Source: Antennarius striatus (taxonomy: Eukaryota > Chordata > Actinopteri > Lophiiformes > Antennariidae). From it: DNA of 64,000 bases. The position numbers and the translations under genes were made by a program. Below, one piece after another: positions 30,695 through 42,485 of the stretch. How positions within the stretch are numbered: the stretch's first letter is position 1; each line of letters begins with the position of its first letter. The notes below the pieces were generated by a model, which saw nothing but the letters and a program-made list of their open reading frames with translations, was not told where the DNA came from and did not search any database. The stretch lies in NCBI RefSeq assembly GCF_040054535.1, contig NC_090785.1, positions 15,670,501-15,734,500 on the forward strand, read 5' to 3'.

Positions 30695-33600
30695 ATGGAT
30701 GTGTTTATGAAGGGTTTGTCCAAAGCGAAAGAAGGGATGGCTGTGGCCGCAGAGAAGACCAAGGAAGGAGTTGCAGTGGCAGCTGAGAAGACTAAAGAAG
30801 GAGTTATGTTTGTAGGTAAGATGATCAGATTCATTGACATGCACCTCATACACAGGTCCACCGGGGATATGATCGCTCTTTGGCTAAAACCTACAGAGAT
30901 ACGTTAATGCAGCATTCCTGTCTGACCTGGAAGAAGTGGTAAAACCACATCATCAATTTCTTTAGTAGGACAATAATATAGTTCCCTATAGACATAAAAT
31001 AAACCAGCAGTTTGAATTCATTGTGTAACTTTAAAGGTGTTTATCTGTCATTGTAATATAGATGACAGCACTTCACCTTTATGAATTACGCTTTACTAAT
31101 CTAAATATATTTATGACATACATTACAACAAATGTGCAACAGAATAGATACAAAATGAAACATAGTAGCTGTAACTACATGTTTCAGTCATCCTGATTTG
31201 ATCTACATAGGTGTTTTTCTCATGAAAAATCATTTAGTATTTGAAATATGCAGTAGAAATATTTTCCCCTGTACACCAACACTACCCAATAATAGCTGCT
31301 AGCTACCAATAGCTTCATAAGGAATAGCCCAGTATAAGGGGTCCTTTAGATGATGATACTGCACTTCATGGCTCTGAATGTCCTTTCGGCCTCATGCCTG
31401 GCTTGACTGGGTTACAGGCAGGAGTAGGGGTGGGGGTGGGGCAGCAGGATGGTGGGAACGACTCTCGCCACATGGCCAAGCATTGGAGAGCACCAGATTG
31501 CAAAACAGTCTCCATCTAGAATCAGCCCCTGGTGACAAACAGACAGAAGGCCGACAACGCAGTCTAATTAGCAATGGACACCATCTCAGACAAGCGCACA
31601 CATTTCTGTCTCTATCATGCTTTATTCAAAGTAGGACACTCAACAGATCACATACAGTACATGTCCAGGTCCAACAGGTCCCATTAATTACATTAAACCC
31701 TAATGCAAATACCAATAAGTATTTGCAAGTCACAGAAATTGAATGTGTAGTTCATGGATGATTAAGAAATGCTGAAGAGATCTTTAAAAAAATATGGATC
31801 CATTCCTTTACCAGATTCCCTCCGAAATTTGATGGAACATGCATCACCTCCCTTCCACTCTGTAATCCTGGTTTATGAGTCATTTTGAAAATGGTGATAA
31901 AGTGGAACAAGAAGTCCCGGCTTCGCCGCTTTATCTGGATCCAGTCCAAACCCCTAATGGGTTGTTTCCTGCTACAGGCCTGGCCCGTCTGCCAACTGCC
32001 ATTAAAATCCGTCTAATAGTGTTTGTGTAATCCTGCTAACAGACAAACAAACAAACAGCCTTGGTGAAGGTAATACACATGATGGAGTCCTGAAGGTTAA
32101 CAAACAGTGTGTTAAAAGTACAAAAGAAATGCAATCTTACCTCAAGTTTGGCGATGTCGTGTGTTAAAATAATGTTGTGGATGAGATCACGGTTAGTACT
32201 GGTCCCATTGTCATATTAGTCTCTTTTATGCCTCATTTCTGAGGAGTGTGATGTGCATGAATTAACCATCTGTGCTACTGGCCAGTAATTGATTATTTTT
32301 CAGCAGAATCATTAATAAAATTGTATTGTTTGATTGTATACTAGCTAATGTTAACAAGTTTATCACCTAAACAATTATTACATGGTCCATAAAAACGGAT
32401 GGTGACTCTATTTTAGAGAACATAATCTGAGTCCCATTGTTGGGTTTTAATGTGTCTAGGGCTGCTAATAATTTTATTTTTATTCATGATTATTAAATTA
32501 ATTGCACTTATTGTTGTGCTGTTAATCTTGTGGTTTAAATAGTTCCTGTGGTTGTAGTCAGACTGTTTGCTTATATCCAGCTCCATTAGATCACAAACAA
32601 TCAATATGTTACTGTCATCAGTAGTAGCATAACATAAGTAGCATTTTTTTATTAAGTTTTCGTATGTTTTTACTGACTGTATATCCACACATTTTCTTAG
32701 TATAGTTTTCACAGTAGACAGCTGTTATGTCAGCCTCATTGGTGTGTTGGGGGTGAGTGGGTGGAGGCTGAATGACTCAGGAGACCCCGAGCTGGACTTG
32801 GTACCTGGAACCTGTCATCTACTACCAACATTCATTGTGTTAGTTGCTGAGCTGTTGTCAGAGGTTCAGAATTTTCAGCATTAGCTCTAGCAGAGCTGAA
32901 GTCGCCAGCTCAGACCATTGATCTGGAGGCGGTATGTTTTGGGCGGAAACTACTGCATGTCTGTATTTATAAAGTTTATCTATTTATGTTTATTCAGTTT
33001 ATTTTCTTCTTTCCAGACATGTTATTATAACAGACTTCACTTTCATCAGTGTTGAGACATCAGCAACAACATCCGAAAGGAAAAAAAAAGGGTTGACGGG
33101 TAGAAGCCATTGGCTTGTAAGGTTCCCATCCCCTAAATCGTCAACATCTCTCTCTTTACAGCACATTGTCAGCCAATTCATACATTGCATGTCACAAATC
33201 AATTTCAATATTCTTTCTTACATGTTCGTATTATAACATTTAACTTATTTCTATATTTTTTGTATTTAGCTTCTGCTTGTTCTGTTCTTTGTTTAACAAA
33301 CTTTTTATATAATGTAATCTTTTTCCGACAGGCATTGATCAATGACGACGTCATCCATGGTTTCTTAGCACCTTTTTCGTTTAGATACATTTTCTCGTCG
33401 TTGGACAATGCAAATTGTACAATTCTTTTTATTTTTATTTTCTTTTTATTTTATTTATTTATTTATTTATGTACAATTCTATTTTATCAGTGAGATAGTC
33501 ATATGCAGTGTTAACATCCTCAGCAGTGTAAACATCATTCATTCTTTCTTCAGTCTTGACGTAGTCCTTAATTCGTCCAAAATTGGTGTATAGACTCCTA

Positions 33601-36600
33601 CTGTTGTTAATGCCGTATCCCAGAGTCAAACACGTCAAGTTACAATCATTTGACTGTGACGGTCAGAGAGGCAAAGGAGCTTTTCTGTGGCATCTCCGTG
33701 CTTATGCTCGCTGCTTGTTGAGCATGGCGGTGCCCTAGAAAGCTGGATATGATTTGTTTGAAGACCCCTCTTGGAGGAGGGGTGAGAGTGATCTGATAGG
33801 CCTGTGGCCCACCTTTTGACAGCTGCTGCAGCTGCAGACCGCCCACCCACCAGAGATGAGCAGACATTCTGCATGAAGCAGAGGGAAGAGATAAAGATGC
33901 AAAAACTCTAATGTATTAGATGCCATTTAATGTCACAGGGAAGTCATTAACGTCTGTTCTGCAGCATACGTACAATACTGTGATACAGCGGAATACTGTA
34001 GCAGTCAAAGTGTATTTAGCTGTTCGTGAAAATGCACTACAAATCAGATAGCTCTCATGTTTAGTTTTAATTTATTTCATGATACTTTTATATATTTAAG
34101 GAATTTATTTGTAAAATGTGTTTATTTTATATGTCCTTTTGACCATTTTCAAAAGTTGATATGACTGCATGTAAAAAGTTTTCGGTACTTGATATGAATG
34201 AAGTCACATCCCATTCATCTCCTTCTGGTATTTTTTTATTTTTTTACTTCCAAAGTAAAGTTTTAAAAAAAAAATCTTTTTTTTAATAACAAAAATTTTT
34301 TTTTTCAATATAATAAACATTCTCAAAAATACTGAAAGGAACATTATTTTACCAGAGCTAAGCTTTTCTTTGCTACTGGACAACAACAAGCTTAAAGCAG
34401 CAGCACTTAAATAGCACAGCAACAACTTGTAATTATTGATTGCTGGGTTCTTACCCACAGCATTTATCTTTTGGCGTTATTGAACAACGTGCCAGCTGCT
34501 TTTGCTTAAACTCTTACATCACTTCAATGCATGTTCTGCTTTCAGGCTGTCCTTTTGTCATGGTTGTTTTCGACTTTGTCATGATGTATCTCCTCCGTCT
34601 GGCTTTTAAAGGCCCTCGAGGACCAATGCACCATGTTACTGGTACACAGTAGAGATGATGACATGGTTTGAGTGATTAGAAGCAGGACATTGGCCAAATG
34701 GTTCATTGAAGCAGAGCGCAGATTGATGATATCTGCCAGAGGTGGTATAATTGAACAGTCCAGTTCGTCTGTATCCTTAGAGTCGCAGAACAGAGAAACT
34801 AAAACACTGCAGCCATGATTGATCTGCAGTGTCTCTGAAGCTGTGGCTTACTATGAGTAAAAACAAATTAATATTTCATTAATATCATGAAAACTAATTG
34901 GATGTTGGTTTTTCAGGCAGTTAATTATATTTTATTTTAATATTTTATCAAATGAGCAGACATGAACAGGAGGCAGCAGCTCTTCACCCTGTTGGGCTAC
35001 TGCAGCATTAATGCTTAATGAATCATGCTGCCAGGTAGATGACATTTGCCCTAGTAGGAAAAGAGCAGATCGCTCAGACAGAATACATTTTTTAACAAAC
35101 TTTAAAGCAGGATAACATTCACACAGCATAGAATCATTGAATTGTTTCAAACTGAATGATAGTGGTGCTTCAATTGTGGTCAGGAAAATGTCAAATATCC
35201 AAAATAAAAGGACTTTATTTTGAAGTCCAAAATGTCAATCTCAAAGTAGCCAAAGCTTTTCTAACAATGTCTTTCTTTGTTCTTATAGGTAACAAGGCCA
35301 AAGACAGCGTGGGCACAGGTGAGTTTTCCTGAATGTGATTTCTACAGTGGTAAAAATTGTAATTTTTTTACACTGACAAGACACTGGGAAATGGAAAATT
35401 CATGACGTTGATAGGAGGGTGTTAGTGGTCCTCGTGTGCAGCAGTCAATTGAGAAATAATGTGGGTTTAACATGACACACAGGATTTTGATCATGTGTGT
35501 TTTGGATGTTTGTGTTCCTGCAGTGGCTGAGAAGACCACCGGAGCCGTCGGAAACATCGTTGCAGCCACCGGCCTGGTGAAAAAGGACGAGTTCCCAACT
35601 GACATGAATGTACGTAGAGCATCCTCATCATTCTCACCATCATTATCATTATCTCCCTGTTGGCACCTACAGTGAAGGATAACACACTGGCTTAGTATCC
35701 TCACTGTGTTCCTGTTAGCAGATCTTTGAGTCGTGTTCAGTCACAACTTCAGGAAATCAGTTGACCTTAGTTACACAGTCACATTAGAGGTGGTCGACAT
35801 GATGCGAAAGAAGTAAAGTGCAAGCTCAGGTTTTTATTTATTTATTTAATTTTATGGAATAAAATTCCCTAACACTCATCAGAAAGAATTACAGGACATA
35901 AAAAGAAAACGTTCATTCATCTTCTACCCCTTTCTCAGCTGTCGTGGGGAGCTGGAGCCATAATATAATACAGGTACAGGTTGTTTCGAGTTAAGTTGTT
36001 CTTGATTATATTTTGGTTTTCAAGAAAAAATACGCAGAAAAATAAAAATTAAGTTTATATCATTTTACTCGACTTACGTCTGTCTGCCACAAATATTGGA
36101 CTCTTAAAATCACTAGAAAATCAACAAAAGCACGTTCATGTTATATCAATTAAATACATAGGTGTATTTACAGTATCTACTGATAAGCATCAATAGAATT
36201 CACACAATGTTTTGATTTCAGATTTGTTTATGCACGCTGAGCTTTTGCTTTTTATACTTAAATCAGCTGTTGATGATAATCCACCGTACGGTACTATAGC
36301 ATGTAGCGTGTAGCTTATCTTTAGAGCAAAGGAGGAGGAGGAATTATTGTTGGTGAGAGTCAGCGGTGTCATCAGAGAGATTGTCACCACTAACACTATT
36401 TTCACTAGCATTTGCTTTATCAATAGTAAAGTATCCAAGGTTTGAAGCCTGACACACTGAGGTGCTCAGAGACAACTGTGGCTGTGACGTGTCGATGCGC
36501 TGTATGATGAACACGTCTGTGTGTATTTTGAAGTTTTGGGTAGAAGAAGCATATATGCTTTTATTTTGAAGAGAAAAAATTGAACTTCTGTGGTGGGTGA

Positions 36601-38997
36601 TGAAGAAGGAGCTGCCCACGGGGTAAGCCTGGAGAAGATGTGCACAGGATGAGATAAAGTCTCCTTGCTTAAACCAGACGATGTCCGGATTTCTAAAAAA
36701 ACAAACAAACTACACAACGCAGAATCAGAACCACAACACAAGAACAAATGAGAATAATAGGGGGAGACGAGTGTTGGAGATGCACAAATGCAGTGATGCT
36801 GCTCGGCGGGGGGTTTGTGTCCACTCTGTCATGTCGGAGATGAGGAGAGAGACACAACATAGTTGATTTTCCACAAACATAGAATGTAAAAAAATTAACA
36901 CGCAGCCAGGCTTTGAAATTTGAAGGGTACACATTTTACCCATAGACTGATTTTTTGCCCTCAGATGTCAGCATCTGGTCTAACTCTGTCAGAGTGTTAG
37001 TGAGACAGGGACGTCCCCATCCTTCCAAAGCCTTCATCCGTCATAGCTGGACCCTCTCCACTGACTCACTAATCTAGTAAATCTGACAGCCTGCTCTAAT
37101 AGGCTTCCGGAAGGCACCGTCTGAGAGATAAACTACTCATTTCAGCACCTTGACAACAGATTGTCAAACTTTTTACACACTCTGACACACTTTGTGCAAT
37201 CGTAGCTCATGCTGTACATCTACTCTGTTCAACTGCATCCTGAATGTGTTTGAAAAACAACAGCCTGCGTGTACACATTCTTTCATGCTGTAAAATATTT
37301 CACTTTAAATTTCAAGCATGATATTTAAAATCACATTTTATATGTGGTCTGAAGCTAATGCTTCTCTTGTGTTTGAGTCTGGAGAGAATTCAGACAGGCC
37401 ATCCGGCAGACACACTCTTATCTTCTTCTTCACTTATTCTCTGGTGATGATCCGTTGGATTAGGTGTGTCTTTGTTGTGGTTTTCCATTGTGCAGCATTT
37501 TAAGGCCAAGCTAATCATGCTGGTGGACTTAAAGCAATCACACCAGCTTAATGCAGTACACAGGATTATGGTGTGTTCTTCTCTGACCTAATTGACTTAA
37601 TTAGTGCTGGGTTTAAAAATAAATATGTTGTGACCCACTAGCTTTGTTTTCAGGGTTCGTTATGGCCGGTGCAACAATGATGGAGCGGAAGGAAGGTCTT
37701 AGATGGAATTTCTTTACACTTGATGTAGTTAAACAGAATCAATATGTCAAGCTACTTGATTTTTAATTCTAATGTCTGGCAAAAAGTCCATTATAAGGCT
37801 TTGAGAAAGTGGAAAAGAAGCTCTGAGAGACAAATTCTTTGTTGCTTTTGGTTTCCCTTCCTAGCCCTGGGGTTTTCCTCTCATCTGTTACCTTTACCTG
37901 ATGCATTACAGAGCTCAATATTCCATTACTGAACAATTAGCATCTTGCAAACAAGGCTAATTTGATTTGTCTTTTGTGGATCTCTGTACTCAGGCACAGC
38001 TGTGTGTGTTTGAGTTAAACATCATCACTGTGCACAGGCTAACTTACTAAACCAGTAGGTGTAGAATGCTAGTACATTAGTGATTATAGTTAATTAAAAT
38101 ACATAGTTGAGGTTATAGTATATATGCTGATGCAGTCTCACTCCTAGAGAACATTCAGTTACTTTTACAAGAATCAAATAATATTCTGTATTATGTCAAA
38201 TTCTTTTCATCATGTTTTCTAGATGGTTATAGGGTAGATATCTTCAAGGATTCCAGTAGCTGATGTGAATTTGTGTTAATCTTTTTTCATTTTCAAACAG
38301 AAAGTATTAGTATATAACTATTTTTGTTTTATTGTGGAAAAAGCGGAAAGACATTTGGACTATGACTGCAGCTGAAGAAATTCAAATCAATATTTGATGG
38401 TGGTGCAGGCAGATTTTTTTCATTCACATTCTAAATATTTGACACTCTCGAGGTATAATGGAAACACCTTCCAAACAGACTTAAGTGTTTGTCAAACCAC
38501 CGAAGGTATTTCTTTTTCTTGAAAATAAGCGCTTAGCTCTCTGACTTTAATAACGGTGCACTAGAGATATAAGATGGGATTTAGTTAAAAAATATAGAGT
38601 ATAGAGCTTAACCTTAGTATTTCATTTCATCAATACAAATATGTATTGTGTCTTCTGTTGCCTTAGCTCTGCTCTCTCTGTCACTGCAGCCGGAGGAGTA
38701 CGGCCAGGAGGCTATGGAGGGCCAGGGAGAAGCAATGCTGGACCCAGAAGGAGAGGCATATGATGAGACCCAGCAGGTAACCAACCCACACGACACAATA
38801 CACACTCAAATTTGTGTACTGGTTGACTGTTGTTCACACATAACTATAGAGAAAAATCTGTAGAGCCATCGATGAGCTCATTCACTGAGCCTCATCAGTA
38901 TTCATCGGGTCGGTTACACACTTCAGCTGTATTGCATTTCAATAGCACTCCACATTTACCCTCCACCTCTTATCTACACAAACAGTACGGTTTTGTA

Positions 38998-39085
<88 letters not shown>

Positions 39086-39172
39086 CTGAAAATGAAATGA
39101 ATTATCCCTAACAAGCCAAATGCCACATAGTGAGAACAGTGAATACAGTACGACCTACCCATATGTGTGTGT

Positions 39173-39229
<57 letters not shown>

Positions 39230-40228
39230 CGCACGCGTGGAAGAAACGTGAGTCGAACGCAAATGGTTATTTTTGGAATCTGGCAAACGTGAGCGAGACA
39301 AACTGAGAGCCATGAAAGCAGATTTTGATTAGATAAAAGTAAATATGAATAACAGTCACTAACAAAATCACCCACGAGTTTTGAAAAAATATACGAGCTT
39401 TACCCCATTATCAATAAACGAGTTTTTAAATTTAGAAAATTTTCAAATTCAGAATCATCCCCAGGTGAAGGAAGAATTCAAGTGAAGTTAAGCATGATTT
39501 TGTCAATTTTGTATGATTTTCTTTTGTTTTCCTCCTTTAATGATTTGTATTAGTTCAAGTAAAATGAATAAATCCCCGGAGTGGCTAAGGCAGCTTCTTG
39601 TACCATCCAAGTACTCCTCCATCTTTCCCTGCTCTCCTCCGCATCTCTCTCCCCTCCCCCATCTTTTGCGACACCAGTGATGTGCAAGCTCTATCTGAAT
39701 GGGTGTGGTGATGACGCTCTCAGCTGCCGTGCATTGTGGGTAATGTCAGGGTCTCCCTGCATTGCTGTAGATATGACATTTGAATGCTGCAGAGTAAAGA
39801 CAAACCTTTCAGATAGTATATGTAGATGAAAATCGGCTATTATTGGAGCTGGATATTGTTTTTATTAATTTTTCCTGCGGGGGGGGGGCATGTGTTGAGT
39901 TATGTGCAGGGGGTGCGTTCACGACACGTCCTTGAGTCTGGTGTGGGTGTGTGCTGCCCTCTGCAGGCCAGAAACAGATACTGGCCCATCAGAAGATCCT
40001 ACAGCTGTAACGGAGTGACGTCATCACGCCATGCCATTAGGAGAAACCTTGTGAAATCATATGGCCTTGAGAAATATGTTGTCTGTCAGCCAATTTCAGC
40101 AGGATTTGGTTTGATGTGACTGTTGACTTGAACCTTGGGGTTCTCTGATTTTAATATTTGATCTGTTCGTCCCTCCAATTCCCTTTTTATTTTTTCAGGA
40201 GAGCCAAGACTACGAGCCAGAAGCCTAA
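30695..40228 (+). CDS. sncb: Beta-synuclein (five coding exons)
   Basis: Small intrinsically disordered presynaptic protein that binds acidic membranes as an amphipathic helix. Coding exons: 30695-30815, 35289-35318, 35524-35609, 38690-38776, 40199-40228, all with GT-AG introns and consistent phases (1, 1, 0, 0), giving 117 residues. It starts [14 protein letters not shown], the synuclein signature. KTKEGV-type repeats begin at residues 10, 21, 32, 43 and 54. The region EFPTDMNPEE (73-82), the motif DPEGEAYDE and the end QDYEPEA match the beta member better than alpha or gamma. The ATG lies 13 bases after the acceptor TTTCTCCCCAG. It is 17 residues shorter than human SNCB (134): 4 are lost in the 30-nt exon, 11 in the next exon and 2 in the tail. 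Neighbours gprin1 and cdhr2 agree with the SNCB locus. The short repeat region is unusual (see findings). Confidence 0.93.
30816..35288 (+). other. sncb: sncb intron between first and second coding exons
   Basis: A 4.5-kb intron with donor GTAAGA and acceptor TTCTTATAG. It carries one recognisable non-LTR retrotransposon scrap (33205-33408, minus) and a T-rich region around 33,420-33,480. No other gene is seen inside. The acceptor's polypyrimidine tract is fair (TTTCTTTGTTCTTATAG). Confidence 0.85.
33205..33408 (-). mobile_element. Non-LTR retrotransposon ORF2 scrap
   Basis: The minus-strand frame reads [15 protein letters not shown], then [10 protein letters not shown] and [20 protein letters not shown]. 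This is the lysine-rich linker between the endonuclease and reverse-transcriptase domains of jockey/L2-like fish LINEs (pattern PWMT..L...CRKK..LY..F.K.RT.EAE.KYK.YRNKL..I.R.CKKEY). Only about 67 codons survive; both flanks are out of frame or stop-broken, so it is dead. The exact clade cannot be assigned. Confidence 0.7.
35610..38689 (+). other. sncb: sncb intron before the acidic-tail exon
   Basis: A 3.1-kb intron (donor GTACGT, acceptor TGTCACTGCAG). At about 35,920-35,960 there is a very short scrap of the same fish repeat as at 51.8 kb (CATCTTCTACCCC...GGGGAGCTGGAGCC). Otherwise no feature is seen. Confidence 0.75.
38998..39080. repeat. (GT)n microsatellite in sncb intron
   Basis: About 40 GT units in the last sncb intron, separated by only 84 bases from a second GT array. 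Confidence 0.98.
39164..39230. repeat. Second (GT)n microsatellite in sncb intron
   Basis: About 33 GT units with one TA interruption, ending in GCGTGCGCACGCG, which extends the alternating purine-pyrimidine stretch. It is probably a sister of the array at 38998-39080. Confidence 0.97.
40016..40023. promoter_or_regulatory. CRE octamer TGACGTCA in last sncb intron
   Basis: Perfect palindromic CREB/ATF site about 180 bases before the last sncb coding exon. It could be an intronic element or an element for the ADIRF-like gene 1.4 kb downstream; a chance occurrence is possible. Confidence 0.25.
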
Positions 40229-41005
40229 AAGCATCAGCCCAAGACACCATCCAACCAGCAGCACAATAATCTTTCTAACGACAAAAAGGACAAATGCCCA
40301 AACTATTACAATTATACTCCCATGCAAAAAAATCAAAACAACAAAAAGCATTCCCAATGAAAAATGTTCTTCCTTCAAGACAAATCTTTTACTATTATAT
40401 ATTGTAAATGTCATGTTATTAATGTAATGTGTTGGGTGTAGGTATTATTGAGATGTAGGATTCGCCCTCTGTCTCATTTCCTTGACTCCCTCCCAATGAA
40501 ATGAGACCAGAGCCTGGGCCTGTGAATTTGTACTTGTGTGTATCTGTATTTAGAAATGTGCAATAGATGTTCATCATCTTCCAATGAGACATTGGGAGTG
40601 GAAAAAATTTACATGTCCGGTTGCAAGCAGATATGAAAAACAGTGATATCCTCTTATGTGTTGACAATGCCTGTTTGTGGGTACTTTATTTTTGCATTTC
40701 TTTGGAAATTTCTTTTGAACATTTTTTGAAGTGAGAGTTTTTTTACATTGTATCTTTATAGTTGCTTGTGAATCATTCCAGTAAGGTATCTGTTAGACAT
40801 GAACAGAGTATACATGTTTGTGTGTGTGTGCGCGTGTTTGTGTGTGCTGAAGATTTTAACAAGTTAAAGTCAATATATTATGTCTTGAAATCATAATGGT
40901 TGTCATATCAATATGTGCTTTAAATTGCAGGACTTGTCAATATAAAGGTTTATGTGTTAAGCCAAACATACATTCCTCTGTAAATAAAAAGTTAAAAAAA
41001 GCAAA
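40229..41005 (+). other. sncb: sncb 3' UTR with poly(A) signal
   Basis: From the TAA stop at 40226-40228 the transcript probably runs to just past the AATAAA at 40983-40988, giving a 3' UTR of about 770 bases. The region is AT-rich with no frame of note. Confidence 0.7.
40983..40988 (+). terminator. sncb: sncb poly(A) signal
   Basis: AATAAA in the context TGTAAATAAAAAG, followed about 35 bases later by T/GT-rich sequence (TAGTGTTGTTTC). This is the best end for the sncb transcript. Confidence 0.6.
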
Positions 41006-41410
41006 AACAAAAGAGGCCTTTAGTGTTGTTTCATCCTGTTTAAAGTAACATTCGGCATTGATGACTCTTCAGAGCGTGAACCTCTTGTAAGTCAGTGTTC
41101 TGTTTCTGTTGGTCTACATGATGATCCATTATGAGTCGTACTCACATGTGTCCTTTTTTGCTCACTGTTGTCTGGGAGTTTTAATTGAGGATGAGTTAAA
41201 TCTGCTGAGCGAGCGTTGGCCCTTGGCAGGACAACGCCATAGCTGGGATGCCAGCCTGATTGGGCCTCTTTGGGTGAGTTTTGTTTGAGTTAATCCGGCT
41301 GGAAAGTGCAGGGTCGGTGGTGTCTGGCTCAAACAGGGTATTAAATTGCTGCTCTGGCTGCTTTCTCCACAGTTGGATCTGTGGACACAGTACGTACAGG
41401 AACAGGAGCT

Positions 41411-42224
41411 ATGGCCTCATTCAAGAAGTCCCTCGATGGCCTGAAAGGCACGAGCCACACAGCTGTGAAAGGAGTCACAGACACGGCAGGTACACATATT
41501 TAAGATGTTTGGCAGATGGGGAAAAGGTCGTATTTTCACAATGGCTTTGTCTTTCCTGGGGGGGGAAACAATACTTTTCTATCTTTGGCAAAGGTTTAAA
41601 ATGCTTTTTTTTTAGTTAAAATCATTTACTGAGAGTTTATGTGATGAAACTTTAAAAACTAACAGTGATAACTGGTTTATTTTCCTCCTGAGCTCCGTCA
41701 TTGTGAGTCCCTGTGGTGTGTTTTAGTGCAGGCAGCTCAAGAGGCCGTGCAGCAGGTGGCAGACTCTTCCAAAGAAACTGCAAACTCAGGTAAACTGCGG
41801 CTTGCGCAATGAAGTTTCATGACGTGACAGTAAAAATGTCACTCTGAACAGATAGGGTATGAGCAAGAGGGCAACAGTCTCAAGGGTTAAAAACACTAAT
41901 AGTGGATGGAATATAAGTGCTGAACTGACATTAAATTGCACTTTTTAAATATTGTTTTTATCTCTCAGACCTGAAAAACACTATGAAGAATAATTTAGTG
42001 AACTACTATAAAACCAGTAAATGTTGGCTAGGAGTCATAAAGTTGCACCTTCACCTTAACAGCTGTGTTTTATTGGAGCACTAAGTGTTTTGTATCCTGT
42101 TTTGCTTTGACTCACTGAAGCTGCTCAAGAAGCTGGAAGACAGACTCAAGCAGCCATAGGAAAAGCAGCGGACAAGGCTACGAACACCATTAAGGAGTTT
42201 GGAACGAAACTGGACACCAAATGA
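41411..42224 (+). CDS. ADIRF-like small amphipathic protein
   Basis: Three coding exons, 41411-41489, 41727-41789 and 42121-42224, joined by GT-AG introns that are both phase 1, give 81 residues starting MASFKKSLDGLKG and ending EFGTKLDTK, with TGA at 42222. The protein is Ala/Gln/Lys/Thr-rich with no Cys or Trp and should form a long amphipathic helix (AVQAAQEAVQQVADSSKET). Length, MAS start, alanine/glutamine-rich core and GKK/GTK-type end resemble human ADIRF (76 residues), a poorly understood adipogenesis-related protein whose gene sits next to SNCG. This copy sits next to sncb instead, only about 420 bases past its poly(A) signal. A good acceptor (CTTTCTCCACAG, ending 41372) lies 38 bases before the ATG, so an upstream non-coding exon is likely. 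The family assignment rests on resemblance by eye; function is unknown. Confidence 0.78.
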
Positions 42225-42485
42225 TTCTAACTGAAACACTGAAGCAACTCGACTTCATCATCCACGCTTCAGACGAGTAAAACTGTTGGCATGAACATGT
42301 GTTGCCATCACACAAACATGATATGACAGTATATGTGTAGGTGTCTATAAAGCTAATAATCGAAAGGAAATCCTTACAAGTTGTTTTCTTTTTTTAATTC
42401 TCTAACCTTTGTGACTGTGTTTCTTGCTGGATTGTAGATTTCACAATATGTGCTTATTTTGGGAAATAAAAACACATTTGAACTT
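42225..42485 (+). other. 3' UTR of the ADIRF-like gene with poly(A) signal
   Basis: A short untranslated tail ends near an AATAAA at 42465-42470, followed by TTGAACTTGTTGCTTGGG. The whole gene therefore spans barely 1.1 kb. Confidence 0.65.

Noticed and set aside
30454..30861. Minus-strand frame of 135 codons opposite the first sncb coding exon
   Set aside because: It is the antisense shadow of the KTKEGV repeat exon; the plus strand has the synuclein signature and splice sites.
30695..40228. Identification as alpha- or gamma-synuclein
   Set aside because: EFPTDM.PEE and the PEGEAYDE...YEPEA tail fit beta, and the neighbours gprin and cdhr2 fit the SNCB locus. MMRN1 or MMRN2, expected beside SNCA or SNCG, is not seen.
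41281..41619. 112-codon plus-strand frame over the first ADIRF-like exon
   Set aside because: It reads a different frame through the acceptor and donor of that exon; the spliced phase-1 frame is the better-supported one.
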